From JAKFFN01 sp036675025 (GTDB lineage Bacteria; Sumerlaeota; Sumerlaeia; Sumerlaeales; Sumerlaeaceae), in NCBI GenBank assembly GCA_036675025.1, contig JAKFFN010000319.1:1-49832 (forward strand): a stretch of 49,832 nucleotides of DNA. Direction: 5' to 3'. This document shows, in pieces, positions 9,106 through 17,417 of the stretch. The position numbers and the translations under genes are program-made. The notes beneath the pieces are model-generated. The model ran no database searches. It saw nothing but the letters and a program-made list of their open reading frames with translations, and was not told the DNA's origin. Positions within the stretch are counted from its first letter, which is position 1. The number at the start of each line of letters is the position of its first letter.

Positions 9106-9545
9106 CTCCAGATACGTTTAAACGCTACCGACTGATCCGGGGGAGAGCAAAGCCTCTAACCGCCTCCTCATTTTTTAATTTTAAGAGCCTCTAAGTACCC
9201 GTAAGGGGTCGTGCGGGAATTCCGAACTCCGATTTCCCCCGGTATTAGTCTCCACTATGAAAATCAAAACCACAAAAACATTTCAAAGGGCCTATGTCCA
9301 ATTCCAACTGAGGCAGGACAAAAATGGTGTAATAATTTCTCCGCATAAATCATTGAAATCAAAGGGGTTACAAATTAATTAATTCGAATTTTCTCCACTT
9401 GGATCACTGAGAATAAAGGGCTTACGCAATTAATGCGCAAATTTTTTTTCTCAGGGCTCTCCAGCCGCAAAATTGCATCCTTGACCATAATCCCGCATCC
9501 GTTCTTTTAAACGCCATTCCTATCCCACAGAGGCTGCTGTAACTC
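9106..9545. other. 440-base AT-rich non-coding stretch with a degenerate tandem repeat
   Basis: No convincing gene, tRNA or terminator is visible between the esterase and the LivH-like gene. The stretch is visibly richer in A and T than its surroundings. Two diverged tandem copies (9336-9389 and 9390-9443) are listed separately, and a possible third, weaker copy begins near 9250. The final part (about 9455-9545) presumably holds the promoter of the permease gene, but no box stands out. Confidence 0.6.
9336..9443. repeat. Degenerate tandem direct repeat, two 54-base copies
   Basis: Copy A (9336-9389) and copy B (9390-9443) both start TTTCTCC and share ATCA, TGA, AAAGGG and TTAC at the same spacing. 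About three quarters of positions agree over the first 39 bases and fewer after that. Both copies end in AT-rich sequence. Function unknown. Confidence 0.5.
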
Positions 9546-10850
9546 TTGTCTGCCCTAACCACTATCAGAAAGTCTGCATGGACAACCCCGCTGCTTTGGC
9601 TCGCGGGGTTTATCGTCTTCGCATTGTTTGTCGTCTGGAATCGTGATCTCTATACGTTTCTGCGCTACCTGACCCTTGGCCTCCCGCAGGGGGCCATCAT
9701 CGCGCTGATAGCCGTCGGCTACTCCATGGTCTACGGCATCATCCAGTTGATCAACTTTGCCCACGGCGAAATCTTTATGATGTCCACCTACTTCGCCATC
9801 CTGCTGATGGTGCCGGTGGTGGGGGATAACCATCTCGGTATCAATGTGATCACGGCAGCCGTCGGAGTAATGGCAGCGTGCACAGCCTGGGTTGCACTTT
9901 CAAATCTCCTGAGAAACCGGGGAACGCGGCTCGCAGTCAGCGTTGCCGTAGGCGCTGCGGTGGCAGCACTTAACATGGTATTGATTCCGGAGAAAGCAGG
10001 CGATTCATTGCCGTTCTGGATCGCCATCGGCGTTGCGTTCATCTACTCATGCTGTCTCGGCGTAACCATGGACCTGCTCGCTTACCGACCCCTGCGAAAT
10101 TCGCCACGTCTGATTCCGCTGATCACTGCCATCGGACTCAGTCTTTTCCTCCAGAATTTCGCCCAGGCCATCTGGGGCAGCGCCCGTCGCGATTTCCCCA
10201 CAACCAACAAGCCCGCCATTTTCGAGAACGACACCGTCCAGCTTGCGAACCTCACCGATCGCTTCGGCAATTCCAACGTCCTGTCGACGACCGTTCTGGA
10301 CATCACAATCATCGTCGTAGCGGTTCTGCTGCTGGTCGGCCTGCAATCGTTCATCCACTTCACCCGCACTGGTAAAGCCATGCGCGCGTGTGCACAGGAC
10401 CGGGTAACGGCGGGGCTCATGGGAATCCAGACGAACCGCGTAGTTGCCCTGGCCTTCGCCCTTGGTGCCGGCCTGGCCGCCGTCGCCGCGCCCCTTTATG
10501 TGTTGCGCGGCACCTTCATCTCGCCCACCATGGGCTATATCGTGGGCATCCTGGCCTTTGCCAGCGCGGTTCTTGGCGGCATCGGCAATATCACCGGGGC
10601 CATGCTCGGCGGTATGATCATCGGTATAATCTTTACATTCGTGCCTATGTTCGACACCTTCGATACCTTCGCCATTTTCGATAAGATGGAACAATGGGGA
10701 TGGGTGACCCAGCAGCAGTGGAATGACCTGGTCAACGCCGTTGGCCGGCCCGGCCAGTATCAGCTGGGCGTAGCCTACGCGTTCATGATTCTCATCATCG
10801 TCTTTAAACCCACCGGACTTCTGGGCAAAGCCAGCGCCAAGCGCGCCTAG
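9546..10850 (+). CDS. Branched-chain amino-acid/urea-type ABC transporter permease, LivH family
   Basis: A 434-residue inner-membrane protein starting with TTG at 9546 (AGAGG about 12 bases upstream); no ATG occurs before the first conserved membrane segment. LivH hallmarks are LGLPQGAIIALIAVGYSMVYGIIQ near the N-terminus (quoted in part: QGAIIALIAVGYSMVYG), INFAHGEIFM, and ILAFASAVLGGIGNITGAM near the C-terminus. LivH proteins are usually about 300 residues. This one has an extra hydrophobic region (about 100-170) and a soluble insertion near 360-405 (KMEQWGWVTQQQWND). The partners normally in the operon (LivM permease, LivG and LivF ATPases, LivK binding protein) are absent on both sides here, so they must lie elsewhere. 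Its stop codon overlaps that of the convergent sulfatase. Confidence 0.8.
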   Translation: MSALTTIRKSAWTTPLLWLAGFIVFALFVVWNRDLYTFLRYLTLGLPQGAIIALIAVGYSMVYGIIQLINFAHGEIFMMSTYFAILLMVPVVGDNHLGINVITAAVGVMAACTAWVALSNLLRNRGTRLAVSVAVGAAVAALNMVLIPEKAGDSLPFWIAIGVAFIYSCCLGVTMDLLAYRPLRNSPRLIPLITAIGLSLFLQNFAQAIWGSARRDFPTTNKPAIFENDTVQLANLTDRFGNSNVLSTTVLDITIIVVAVLLLVGLQSFIHFTRTGKAMRACAQDRVTAGLMGIQTNRVVALAFALGAGLAAVAAPLYVLRGTFISPTMGYIVGILAFASAVLGGIGNITGAMLGGMIIGIIFTFVPMFDTFDTFAIFDKMEQWGWVTQQQWNDLVNAVGRPGQYQLGVAYAFMILIIVFKPTGLLGKASAKRA

Positions 10851-12358
10851 TTTTCCTCGTCGGTTTCAAACTTGGGATCCACAAACTCCCATTCCTTTGT
10901 CTGTGGGTGCCAGTGGGCTTCCCTGGCCAGGGCGTCCAGTTCTTTCACAATATCCGGGTGCTGATGTGCCACATTGCTCTTTTCACCAGGATCAGATTCA
11001 AGATTGTAAAGCTCCCACGCCGCATCAGGATTCTTGCGCATGTTGGTCTTCACGATTTTCCAGGGCATACGCGTAACCGCCTGCTTGCCGCCACGCTCCG
11101 GAAACTCCCAGTACATGTAGTCGTGATTCTTCTGTCCGTCCTTGCCAAGCAGCGTCGGCAGGTAAGAAATGCCATCCACAGGTTCGGGCAACTCGACGTT
11201 CAGCAGGTCAGCAACCGTCGGCAGGAAATCATACTGCGCTGAGCGATGATCAGTGACCGAGCCTGGGGCAATCTTGCCCGGCCACCGCGCCAGCGTCGGA
11301 ACCCGGATCCCGCCTTCATAAACATCGCCTTTGCGGCCGCGCAGGTCACCGGCACTGTTAAAGAATTCCGTGTCAACGCCCGCCACATTAAAGGTCGGAC
11401 CGTTGTCGCTGGAGAACATAATCAGCGTGTTCTCATCCAGCCCCAGTTCTTTTAGCTTATCCATCAGCATCCCGACTTCCGCATCAAGCTGGCTGATCAT
11501 CCCGGCATAAGCCGCCCGCGGCGTAGCATGCGGAGCATACCCATTGCCCAGGTGCGGACCTTTCTCCTCAAATTGATCCAGGTATGGCTCCACGTATTCC
11601 TGCTTCGGTTGAAGCGAAGCGTGGGGCAGCGGATTGGCGTAGTAGAGGAAGAATGGTTTGTCTTTGTTGTCAGCCAGGAACTGCAGCGCCTTGCTCGTCA
11701 TGTGATCACTGGCATGGTCGCCTTTGTGGTATTTGGCAAAGTTAACGTTGGGATTCTTCTTGCCGCGGTTCTCATGCACGTTTACATATTCGTTATCCAG
11801 CGGGTAGCGCTCTCCGTTCTCCCAAAGATGGGTCGGGTAGAAATTGTGCGCCTGCTTCTGGTCCAGGATTCCGAAGAAGTAGTCAAAACCCTGGCGGTTT
11901 GGGGCGCCCGATGTGTCATGCATCCCAAGGCCCCACTTACCCACGCACCCGGTAACATAGCCCTGCTGTTGAAGTACCTTGCCCACCGTCAGGGTGTGAG
12001 GAGGTAAAGGGAAATGACCGCCTTCTTTTTCGTCTTCATAGCCGCCAAGTTCATAGTTCCCGCGGACCACCGCATGGCCAGAATGGAGACCGGTAAGCAG
12101 GTTGCACCGGGCAGGTGCGCACACCGGGGTGCCCGTATAGTGGCTGGTAAACTTCATGCCTTCTGCTGCAAATTTGTCGAGGTTCGGAGTCTTTATTTTC
12201 TTCTGCCCGAACGGACCGATTTCTCCGTAACCAAGGTCGTCAGCATAGATGTAAATGATGTTCGGCTTTGTCGCGGTTGTCTGGGCGCCGGAGATGGCGG
12301 GAATGATTGCGGCAGCGGATACAGTGGCCACCATGAGAGAAACGCGTGTAAAGGTCAT
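10847..12358 (-). CDS. Exported type I (formylglycine-dependent) sulfatase
   Basis: A 503-residue protein with a signal peptide (MTFTRVSLMVATVSAAAIIPAISGAQ). The sulfatase signature VCAPARCNLLTG holds the CxPxR motif (Cys80 to Arg84), where Cys80 would be oxidised to formylglycine. Metal-binding Asp40 and Asp41 lie in YIYADDLGYGEIG, and IMFSSDNGPTF supplies the second Asp/Asn pair. FGRKGDVYEGGIRVP-type sequence (RGRKGDVYEGGIRVPT) is conserved in arylsulfatase A-like enzymes. It should remove sulfate esters, probably from sugars, outside the cytoplasm. The modifying enzyme FGE is encoded at 20651-21850. It is convergent with the LivH-like gene, the two stops sharing the bases CTAG. No clear terminator lies between them. 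Confidence 0.9.
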   Translation of the reverse strand: MTFTRVSLMVATVSAAAIIPAISGAQTTATKPNIIYIYADDLGYGEIGPFGQKKIKTPNLDKFAAEGMKFTSHYTGTPVCAPARCNLLTGLHSGHAVVRGNYELGGYEDEKEGGHFPLPPHTLTVGKVLQQQGYVTGCVGKWGLGMHDTSGAPNRQGFDYFFGILDQKQAHNFYPTHLWENGERYPLDNEYVNVHENRGKKNPNVNFAKYHKGDHASDHMTSKALQFLADNKDKPFFLYYANPLPHASLQPKQEYVEPYLDQFEEKGPHLGNGYAPHATPRAAYAGMISQLDAEVGMLMDKLKELGLDENTLIMFSSDNGPTFNVAGVDTEFFNSAGDLRGRKGDVYEGGIRVPTLARWPGKIAPGSVTDHRSAQYDFLPTVADLLNVELPEPVDGISYLPTLLGKDGQKNHDYMYWEFPERGGKQAVTRMPWKIVKTNMRKNPDAAWELYNLESDPGEKSNVAHQHPDIVKELDALAREAHWHPQTKEWEFVDPKFETDEEN

Positions 12359-12442
12359 AATGATGTTACTGATGTTCGGGCAGGCAGCGATTGCAAGTCA
12401 TAACCAAATTGGCTGCATTCTGAGTTACTGATAACAAAAAGT

Positions 12443-12478
12443 AAAGCGCCCGTACTCCTGGCGGAATACGGGCGCTTT
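12443..12478 (-). terminator. Rho-independent terminator of the symporter gene
   Basis: A perfect 12-bp stem, AAAGCGCCCGTA (12443-12454) with TACGGGCGCTTT (12467-12478), has a 12-base loop. On the minus strand it is followed by ACTTTTTG. It lies 19 bases past the stop of the minus-strand symporter. Confidence 0.85.
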
Positions 12479-12496
12479 CGTTGTTAGAGTTCGGTC

Positions 12497-14446
12497 TTAG
12501 TGTTCGATGTAGTTTTTGCTGAGGCCCATTTCTTCAGGTGCGTGGAGACGCAGCATTTTCAAGTCGATATCTGCAGGAACAGTGGCTGCAGTCATTTTGC
12601 TGATGACGTACATAAGAATGAGCGACAGGGGCACGGCCCAGATCGCAGGCTGTTCCATCAGCACCCGGGCAAGAGGATTAAGCGATCCCTGCAGCTGATT
12701 CTTGTCGATAACCATTACCGTGACAATGCTGCCAACACTTAGCAGCCCGCCGGCAAGCATTCCGGTAGCGGCGCCCGCCATGGTAAGCCCGCGCCACCAG
12801 CTGCCCATCAGCAGCAGCGGGAAGTAGCTGGCTGCGCCAATGGCAAATGCCCAGCCGACCATCTTGGCAATATCGAATTCTTCAACATAGAGGCCGAGTA
12901 GAATGGAGATGCCCCCGATTGCAACGCTGGCCACTTTAAAGGCAACCAGGCGGGATTCTGCCGAAGCGCCAGGGCGCAGGATTCTGCCGTAGATATCATG
13001 GGCGACAGCGCCAGACATGCTGACGAGTAATCCGCTAAAGGTGGACATGAAAGCGGCAAAGGCGCCGGCGCAGGTTATGCCGGAAAGGATCGCACCCAGA
13101 AGGCCCGACGGCAGCGCACGGGGAAGATCGATGACCACAGCGTCGGTAAGGTTATTGGCGTACAGATTAGGAATGATTGCCCGGCCAAGGGTGCCCCAGA
13201 TCGGGGTAAACATGTAGAAGACGCCGATCAGAACCATCACCCAGAAGGTTGTGCGCTTGGCGGCGCGGCCATCGGGGTTGGTATAGAAGCGCACAAGGAT
13301 GTGAGGCAAACCGGCAGTACCGCAGACCAGGCCAATGATGAGCGAGTAAGTGTATAAGAGGGGAAAACCCTGCTTGCTGGTAAAGTCACCAAAGGGCCGA
13401 ATCCATTTTTCATTATGCGGCGCGTTAGGAACGTTTGAAGCAAGATCAAATGTCACCGGTGAGGGCGCCTCTTTAGTAAGAGTCACCTTTGCTGTAACGG
13501 GATCTGTACCACCAATTGCACCCGGCAGAACTACATCCACTGCTGTACCAGGCTCGATACTTTGGCCAGCAGCAATAGCAGTACCAGTCGGCGCATTAAT
13601 AGCGCCCGGTGCTACATGAAGCGTTGCCGTGCTGCCTTCGACAGACCCGGGAGCCAGAACGGACGGCTGATTAACTGTAAACTGCGGCGTTCCGCCGAGA
13701 GTGAAAGAGCTTGGGCCGGTGGCATTCAGCACGTTCGCCGGCGCTCCTTCGGTCCCTTTTACGGCGAGAGTATGAGATTCCTTGAACTGTGGAAAGAGGC
13801 CCGGGTTCTGGACGTTGTCGTTCATTCGGCTGCCGTACCAGCCAAACACAGTCATAATAACAAACACCGGGATGGAGATTGCAAACAGCTTAACCCAGTA
13901 CTGAAACGCCTGGACGAAAGTGATGCCTTTCATTCCACCAATGGCCACGTTAAACGTGATGACGGCGCCGACGACTGTCAGCCCGACCCAGTAGGGCCAG
14001 CCCATTATCTGCTTCATTACGAGCCCCGCCCCGCGCATCTGGGGCATGGTGTAAAAGAAGCCGATGAACAGCACAAAGATAACAGCAATTTTCCGGAAGA
14101 ACGGGCTGTCAAAACGGCCTTCGGCGAAATCCGGGATCGTGTATGCGCCGAAGCGCCGGAGAGGACCGGCGATAAAGAGCAACAGGAACAGGTAACCGGC
14201 AGCATAACAGACAGGATACCAGAGCGTATCATAGCCAAACCGCATGACCAGCCCTGCAACGCCCATGAAGCTGGCGGCGCTCAGGTATTCGCCGCTAATG
14301 GCGCTGGCGTTCATTCCCACGCCAACGGTGCGGCCGGCGACAAAAAAGTCGGAAGCGCTCTTCGAGCGCTTGGTCGCCCAGACGCCCAGTCCGACAGTGG
14401 CGATAATGATGAGGATAACAAAGATTAACGGGATGAGTTCAATCAC
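12497..14446 (-). CDS. actP: Sodium:solute symporter, acetate permease (ActP)-like
   Basis: A 649-residue inner-membrane protein of the SSS family. The N-terminus holds ATKRSKSASDFFVAGRTVG and SAISGEYLSAASFMGVAG, typical of cation/acetate symporters, followed by IPDFAEGRF and IGGMKGITFVQAFQYWVK. About 13 hydrophobic segments can be traced. Between about residues 215 and 345 there is a non-membrane insertion rich in Thr, Pro, Gly and Ala, so the protein is about 100 residues longer than E. coli ActP. It starts with GTG; its G is the last base of the TAG stop of the upstream DUF485 gene. That pairing is the standard layout for acetate or other short monocarboxylate uptake (yjcH-actP). The substrate is inferred from family and partner only. 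Confidence 0.85.
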   Translation of the reverse strand: MIELIPLIFVILIIIATVGLGVWATKRSKSASDFFVAGRTVGVGMNASAISGEYLSAASFMGVAGLVMRFGYDTLWYPVCYAAGYLFLLLFIAGPLRRFGAYTIPDFAEGRFDSPFFRKIAVIFVLFIGFFYTMPQMRGAGLVMKQIMGWPYWVGLTVVGAVITFNVAIGGMKGITFVQAFQYWVKLFAISIPVFVIMTVFGWYGSRMNDNVQNPGLFPQFKESHTLAVKGTEGAPANVLNATGPSSFTLGGTPQFTVNQPSVLAPGSVEGSTATLHVAPGAINAPTGTAIAAGQSIEPGTAVDVVLPGAIGGTDPVTAKVTLTKEAPSPVTFDLASNVPNAPHNEKWIRPFGDFTSKQGFPLLYTYSLIIGLVCGTAGLPHILVRFYTNPDGRAAKRTTFWVMVLIGVFYMFTPIWGTLGRAIIPNLYANNLTDAVVIDLPRALPSGLLGAILSGITCAGAFAAFMSTFSGLLVSMSGAVAHDIYGRILRPGASAESRLVAFKVASVAIGGISILLGLYVEEFDIAKMVGWAFAIGAASYFPLLLMGSWWRGLTMAGAATGMLAGGLLSVGSIVTVMVIDKNQLQGSLNPLARVLMEQPAIWAVPLSLILMYVISKMTAATVPADIDLKMLRLHAPEEMGLSKNYIEH

Positions 14447-14802
14447 TAGTGGCGAGCCTCGCCTTCAGCTTTATTATGGAGGGGTGTTGCATTCTCGTGG
14501 CGCATATTTGCGGCGATGTCGGCTTCAATGTCATTGCTCTGGCGGATGAACCACCAGCTGAGAAACCACGTGATCGGGTAAAACAGCACCGCCAGGAAAA
14601 ACCATGTGGCCGTAAAGCCGAGAAACGGGGCATTAGCCAGTTCAGGCAGGAAGTAGTTCACCAGGGGCAAGCCCAGGAGCATAAAGAGAAAAACGGCCGC
14701 GACCTTCAGGCTGAGCGATACCTGCCGGCGCATGACGGCCTGGGCGAGGCGCCGCTGGTGGCCCGGGTGCGAGTGGATATCATGTTCGAGTCGTGGATCC
14801 AT
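14446..14802 (-). CDS. DUF485 small membrane protein, symporter partner (YjcH-like)
   Basis: A 118-residue protein. The ATG at 14800-14802 (MDPRLEHDIHSHPGH) is preferred because GGAGG lies 11 bases before it, inside a longer possible frame beginning at 14820. Two membrane segments (LKVAAVFLFMLLGLPLVNYF and TATWFFLAVLFYPITWFLSW) follow the conserved basic stretch LAQAVMRRQVSLS. After the second segment comes FIRQSNDIEADI, typical of DUF485. The gene overlaps the symporter start by one base, which indicates translational coupling. DUF485 proteins accompany ActP-type symporters and are thought to assist them. Confidence 0.85.
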   Translation of the reverse strand: MDPRLEHDIHSHPGHQRRLAQAVMRRQVSLSLKVAAVFLFMLLGLPLVNYFLPELANAPFLGFTATWFFLAVLFYPITWFLSWWFIRQSNDIEADIAANMRHENATPLHNKAEGEARH

Positions 14803-14917
14803 AAGGAAGCCAGCCTCCATAGAGAATCAGTACGTTGGAGGGGAAAAGGTCGAGGCCGGAACGACAAGTGTAAAGGCAAAACGAAGGTAACCGCCAGCCT
14901 GCCCGATAGCAGGTTAG

Positions 14918-15937
14918 CTAGCTAAAGCGCAGTGTGGCTGCGATATCTTTAGATTTTAGTTTCGGTGAGAAACGATGGCGATAAAACTCGTAGTGAACCA
15001 GGTTTGGAGTTTTTGTCTTATTGCCCTGCAGATTGCCCAGCCACTCTCCGATAGCGTTAGCATACAGGACAACCATGAGAGCCGGAAGAGCGCGAAGGGT
15101 GCGACCCCAGCCCCAGCCGGCCCGAAGCGCCTGGGGAAGAATTCTGCGGGCGCGGAGCAAGGGAACGGCTACCGCGGCAACCGCAAAGATGAAACGGCGG
15201 CTGGCCGGCCACGATTGAGCGCGAACCGCGCTGAACAGTTTTGCTGCCAGGAAATTAGCTCCCAGAGCGCTTTGCCAGGTGGCGAAGTTCATATGGAAAA
15301 CATGGGCGCGGGGTTCGGTGTAAAGCTGATGCCCATCGGCAACAAGCCGCTGGTGGAACACATACTCGGCTTCGAGAATCCGGGCAAGGGAGTCATCACT
15401 GGTGCGGCGTTCTGCCGGTGGGATTTCCGCAGACACATTGTCTTCAGCCAAAAGGATCTCGCGGCGGTAGCAGCTGTTGTGGCCCGCCAGGAATCTTGCT
15501 TCTCCTCCCGGCAAACCGTGCAAAAATGGGCCATAAGCCATAAGCAGATCAACGTCGCTCAAGACGTTCTCGGGATTTGCATTGTCAAACACGGGTCCGA
15601 CCGCGGCATAAGTTGCCGAATTATGGCGAGCAACAAGAGCTTCAGCCCACTCCGGAACAGGGAAACAATGGTCTTCGCAAAATACAGTGAGAGCTGATTT
15701 GGCCGCGCGCACACCCTCAGCAAAAGCGCGAGACCGGGTATCTATGACGCCGATTTCCACCACCTGGTAAGAGTGGAACGCTTCCACGCCGGCGGGATCA
15801 ATTTGAAAAACTGCCTTATCAGGACAAACAAAGACTATTTCAATGTCCGAAGCGATCGTCTGCCGGGCCAGGTGGTCGAGCACGGCTCGTATAGAATTGA
15901 ATGTGTCCCATGCCGGGAGTATGGCGGAGAGTTGCAT
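14918..15937 (-). CDS. Glycosyltransferase, family 2 (GT-A fold)
   Basis: A 339-residue protein. The N-terminus MQLSAILPAWDTFNSIRAVL is the nucleotide-sugar-binding start of family 2. VFCEDHCFPVPEWAEAL (about 86-102) replaces the usual DxD with an EDH motif seen in a subgroup of these enzymes. FLAGHNSCYRREIL and AEYVFHQRLVADGH carry the acceptor-side and catalytic-base regions. One or two hydrophobic stretches near residues 245-300 (FIFAVAAVAVPLL, ALMVVLYANAIGEWL) suggest membrane attachment. It is last in the argB-lipoprotein-gmhA-GT2 run, 19 bases after gmhA, which suggests a role in lipopolysaccharide-type or other surface glycan synthesis. The sugar donor is unknown. Confidence 0.78.
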   Translation of the reverse strand: MQLSAILPAWDTFNSIRAVLDHLARQTIASDIEIVFVCPDKAVFQIDPAGVEAFHSYQVVEIGVIDTRSRAFAEGVRAAKSALTVFCEDHCFPVPEWAEALVARHNSATYAAVGPVFDNANPENVLSDVDLLMAYGPFLHGLPGGEARFLAGHNSCYRREILLAEDNVSAEIPPAERRTSDDSLARILEAEYVFHQRLVADGHQLYTEPRAHVFHMNFATWQSALGANFLAAKLFSAVRAQSWPASRRFIFAVAAVAVPLLRARRILPQALRAGWGWGRTLRALPALMVVLYANAIGEWLGNLQGNKTKTPNLVHYEFYRHRFSPKLKSKDIAATLRFS

Positions 15938-15956
15938 TACAGCGTGTCTGTCAGCT

Positions 15957-16586
15957 TTAAGATTCGTCAGGATTTTCGAGGTACCACGACTCGATTACGG
16001 TCATCCATGAGTGAATGATACTCTCATGCACTTCCTGGATGAGGGCGGTTTCGTTGTGAGGCACGATGATACACCGGTCGCAAAGCTGACCCATTTGTCC
16101 GCCATCGCGGCCCGAGAGACCGATGGTGTGACATTGTAAATTGCGCGCCGCCTCAAGCGCCCGCGTTATGCTTGCGCTTGTACCACTGGTCGAGATGCCA
16201 ATGACAACGTCACCCTCTCGCGCAAGGGCTTCCACCTGGCGTGCAAACACATGCTCGTAACCATAGTCATTGCTGATGGCGGTGAGAGCACTGGCATCGG
16301 TCGTCAAGGCGATGGCCGGTAGTGCCTTACGGTGGCGGATGAACCGCCCTGTGAGTTCACTGGCCAGGTGCTGCGCGTCGGCCGCACTGCCGCCGTTGCC
16401 GCAGACCAGGACCTTTCGACCGCGTCGCAAAGCCGAAAGGATGTCGATCGCAGCGGCGTCGACGGATTCAGCTATCTCCTCAGCACAGATGGCTTTAAGG
16501 CGCGAAGAAGCTAACAGGTGCCCATGAGCCACTCCGAACGAAGCAGGCAGAGGCGGATGCCCCTGGTGTTGATGTTCCTGCGTCAT
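15957..16586 (-). CDS. gmhA: D-sedoheptulose-7-phosphate isomerase (phosphoheptose isomerase)
   Basis: A 209-residue SIS-domain protein. It converts sedoheptulose 7-phosphate to D-glycero-D-manno-heptose 7-phosphate, the first step to the heptose of the lipopolysaccharide core. The family signature CGNGGSAADAQHLASELTGR (about 62-81) is intact, as are PAIALTTD, AISNDYGYEHVF and ISTSGTSASI, and the late QEVHESIIH with its catalytic His. The ATG overlaps the stop of the upstream lipoprotein gene by four bases (ATGA at 16583-16586). Combined with the glycosyltransferase just downstream, it points to envelope heptose chemistry, so the organism probably has a lipopolysaccharide-like surface. SIS proteins also include other sugar isomerases, but the motif match to GmhA is strong. 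Confidence 0.88.
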   Translation of the reverse strand: MTQEHQHQGHPPLPASFGVAHGHLLASSRLKAICAEEIAESVDAAAIDILSALRRGRKVLVCGNGGSAADAQHLASELTGRFIRHRKALPAIALTTDASALTAISNDYGYEHVFARQVEALAREGDVVIGISTSGTSASITRALEAARNLQCHTIGLSGRDGGQMGQLCDRCIIVPHNETALIQEVHESIIHSWMTVIESWYLENPDES

Positions 16587-17377
16587 TGGAATTTGCTTAC
16601 GCGAACGCTCTGGGCGAACGCTTCAAGGGCTTCGTTCTGCTCTGTGATAGTTTGCTTGGGACCGGTGACTTTAATGAACAGGCTTCCCTCCGGACCGCCT
16701 TCCACCACTAATCCAAACAACGCATAGTTTGGCTTCGGACCTGTGCTTGCGGGTCCCATCGGTCCCATGCTGCCGGGATCATAGGTGCCTTCAGTTTTCA
16801 CCATTGCGATACGCAGCCCGTCTTTCTCAACGCGCGCAACCTGCGCGCCAGTGGCGGTGGTGTTGGAGTCAGGAGTAAACTGACCGGCCCAACGACGAAT
16901 GTTGTCCTCGATCCCGCCGCCCTGGTTGCGTCCGAAATAGAACACCGCCATTTGCGCCGCACCTGCGCTGCCGGGAATTTCATACTCAGCCACGCGCATG
17001 CTGGTTTCCGGTTTTACGTTTTTCCAGTCCTCTGAAACGGTAAACGCAAGGCCCGCGGCCTGGAGGATATTGCCGCCAGCCATCACTTTCGTCTCGCCAG
17101 CCTGGATCATCATGTTAGGATCAGCAGCCATGGCGCTGCCAGTGGTGGTTCCATGGCCCATCCCACTATGAGGACTCGCTGCGTTGCTTCCGGCAAGCTC
17201 GGATAGAGGCGGAGCCTGGTGAACGCCAGATACCGGCGGGGGAGTGGCCTGGGCAGATGCATTCTCAGCGCTGGTTGAAAGGCCAGTGATACGGCTGACT
17301 CCCCGGTCTTCCTCCTCTTTGCAGGCGGTCAGACTAAGAAGTGCGATGAAGACGGTGAATGTCAGGCGAAATTTCAT
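16583..17377 (-). CDS. Predicted lipoprotein of unknown function
   Basis: A 264-residue protein. The ATG at 17375-17377 has AAGGAA about 9 bases upstream and opens a lipoprotein signal, MKFRLTFTVFIALLSLTAC, with lipobox LTAC. A longer frame upstream would overlap argB and is rejected. After a low-complexity stretch (about 30-95, Ala, Ser, Pro and Met-rich), a compact domain follows: AGLAFTVSEDWKNVKPETSMRV (quoted in part: LAFTVSEDWKNVKP), AEYEIPG, AVFYFGRNQGGGIEDNIRRW and LFIKVTGP. Similar tryptophan-anchored domains occur in hypothetical proteins of planctomycete-like bacteria, but I cannot name a function. It lies between argB and gmhA, overlapping the latter by four bases. Confidence 0.7.
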   Translation of the reverse strand: MKFRLTFTVFIALLSLTACKEEEDRGVSRITGLSTSAENASAQATPPPVSGVHQAPPLSELAGSNAASPHSGMGHGTTTGSAMAADPNMMIQAGETKVMAGGNILQAAGLAFTVSEDWKNVKPETSMRVAEYEIPGSAGAAQMAVFYFGRNQGGGIEDNIRRWAGQFTPDSNTTATGAQVARVEKDGLRIAMVKTEGTYDPGSMGPMGPASTGPKPNYALFGLVVEGGPEGSLFIKVTGPKQTITEQNEALEAFAQSVRVSKFQ

Positions 17378-17417
17378 AGGTTTATGTTCCTTAAGTACTG
17401 TTAGTTTTAAGCTGATG

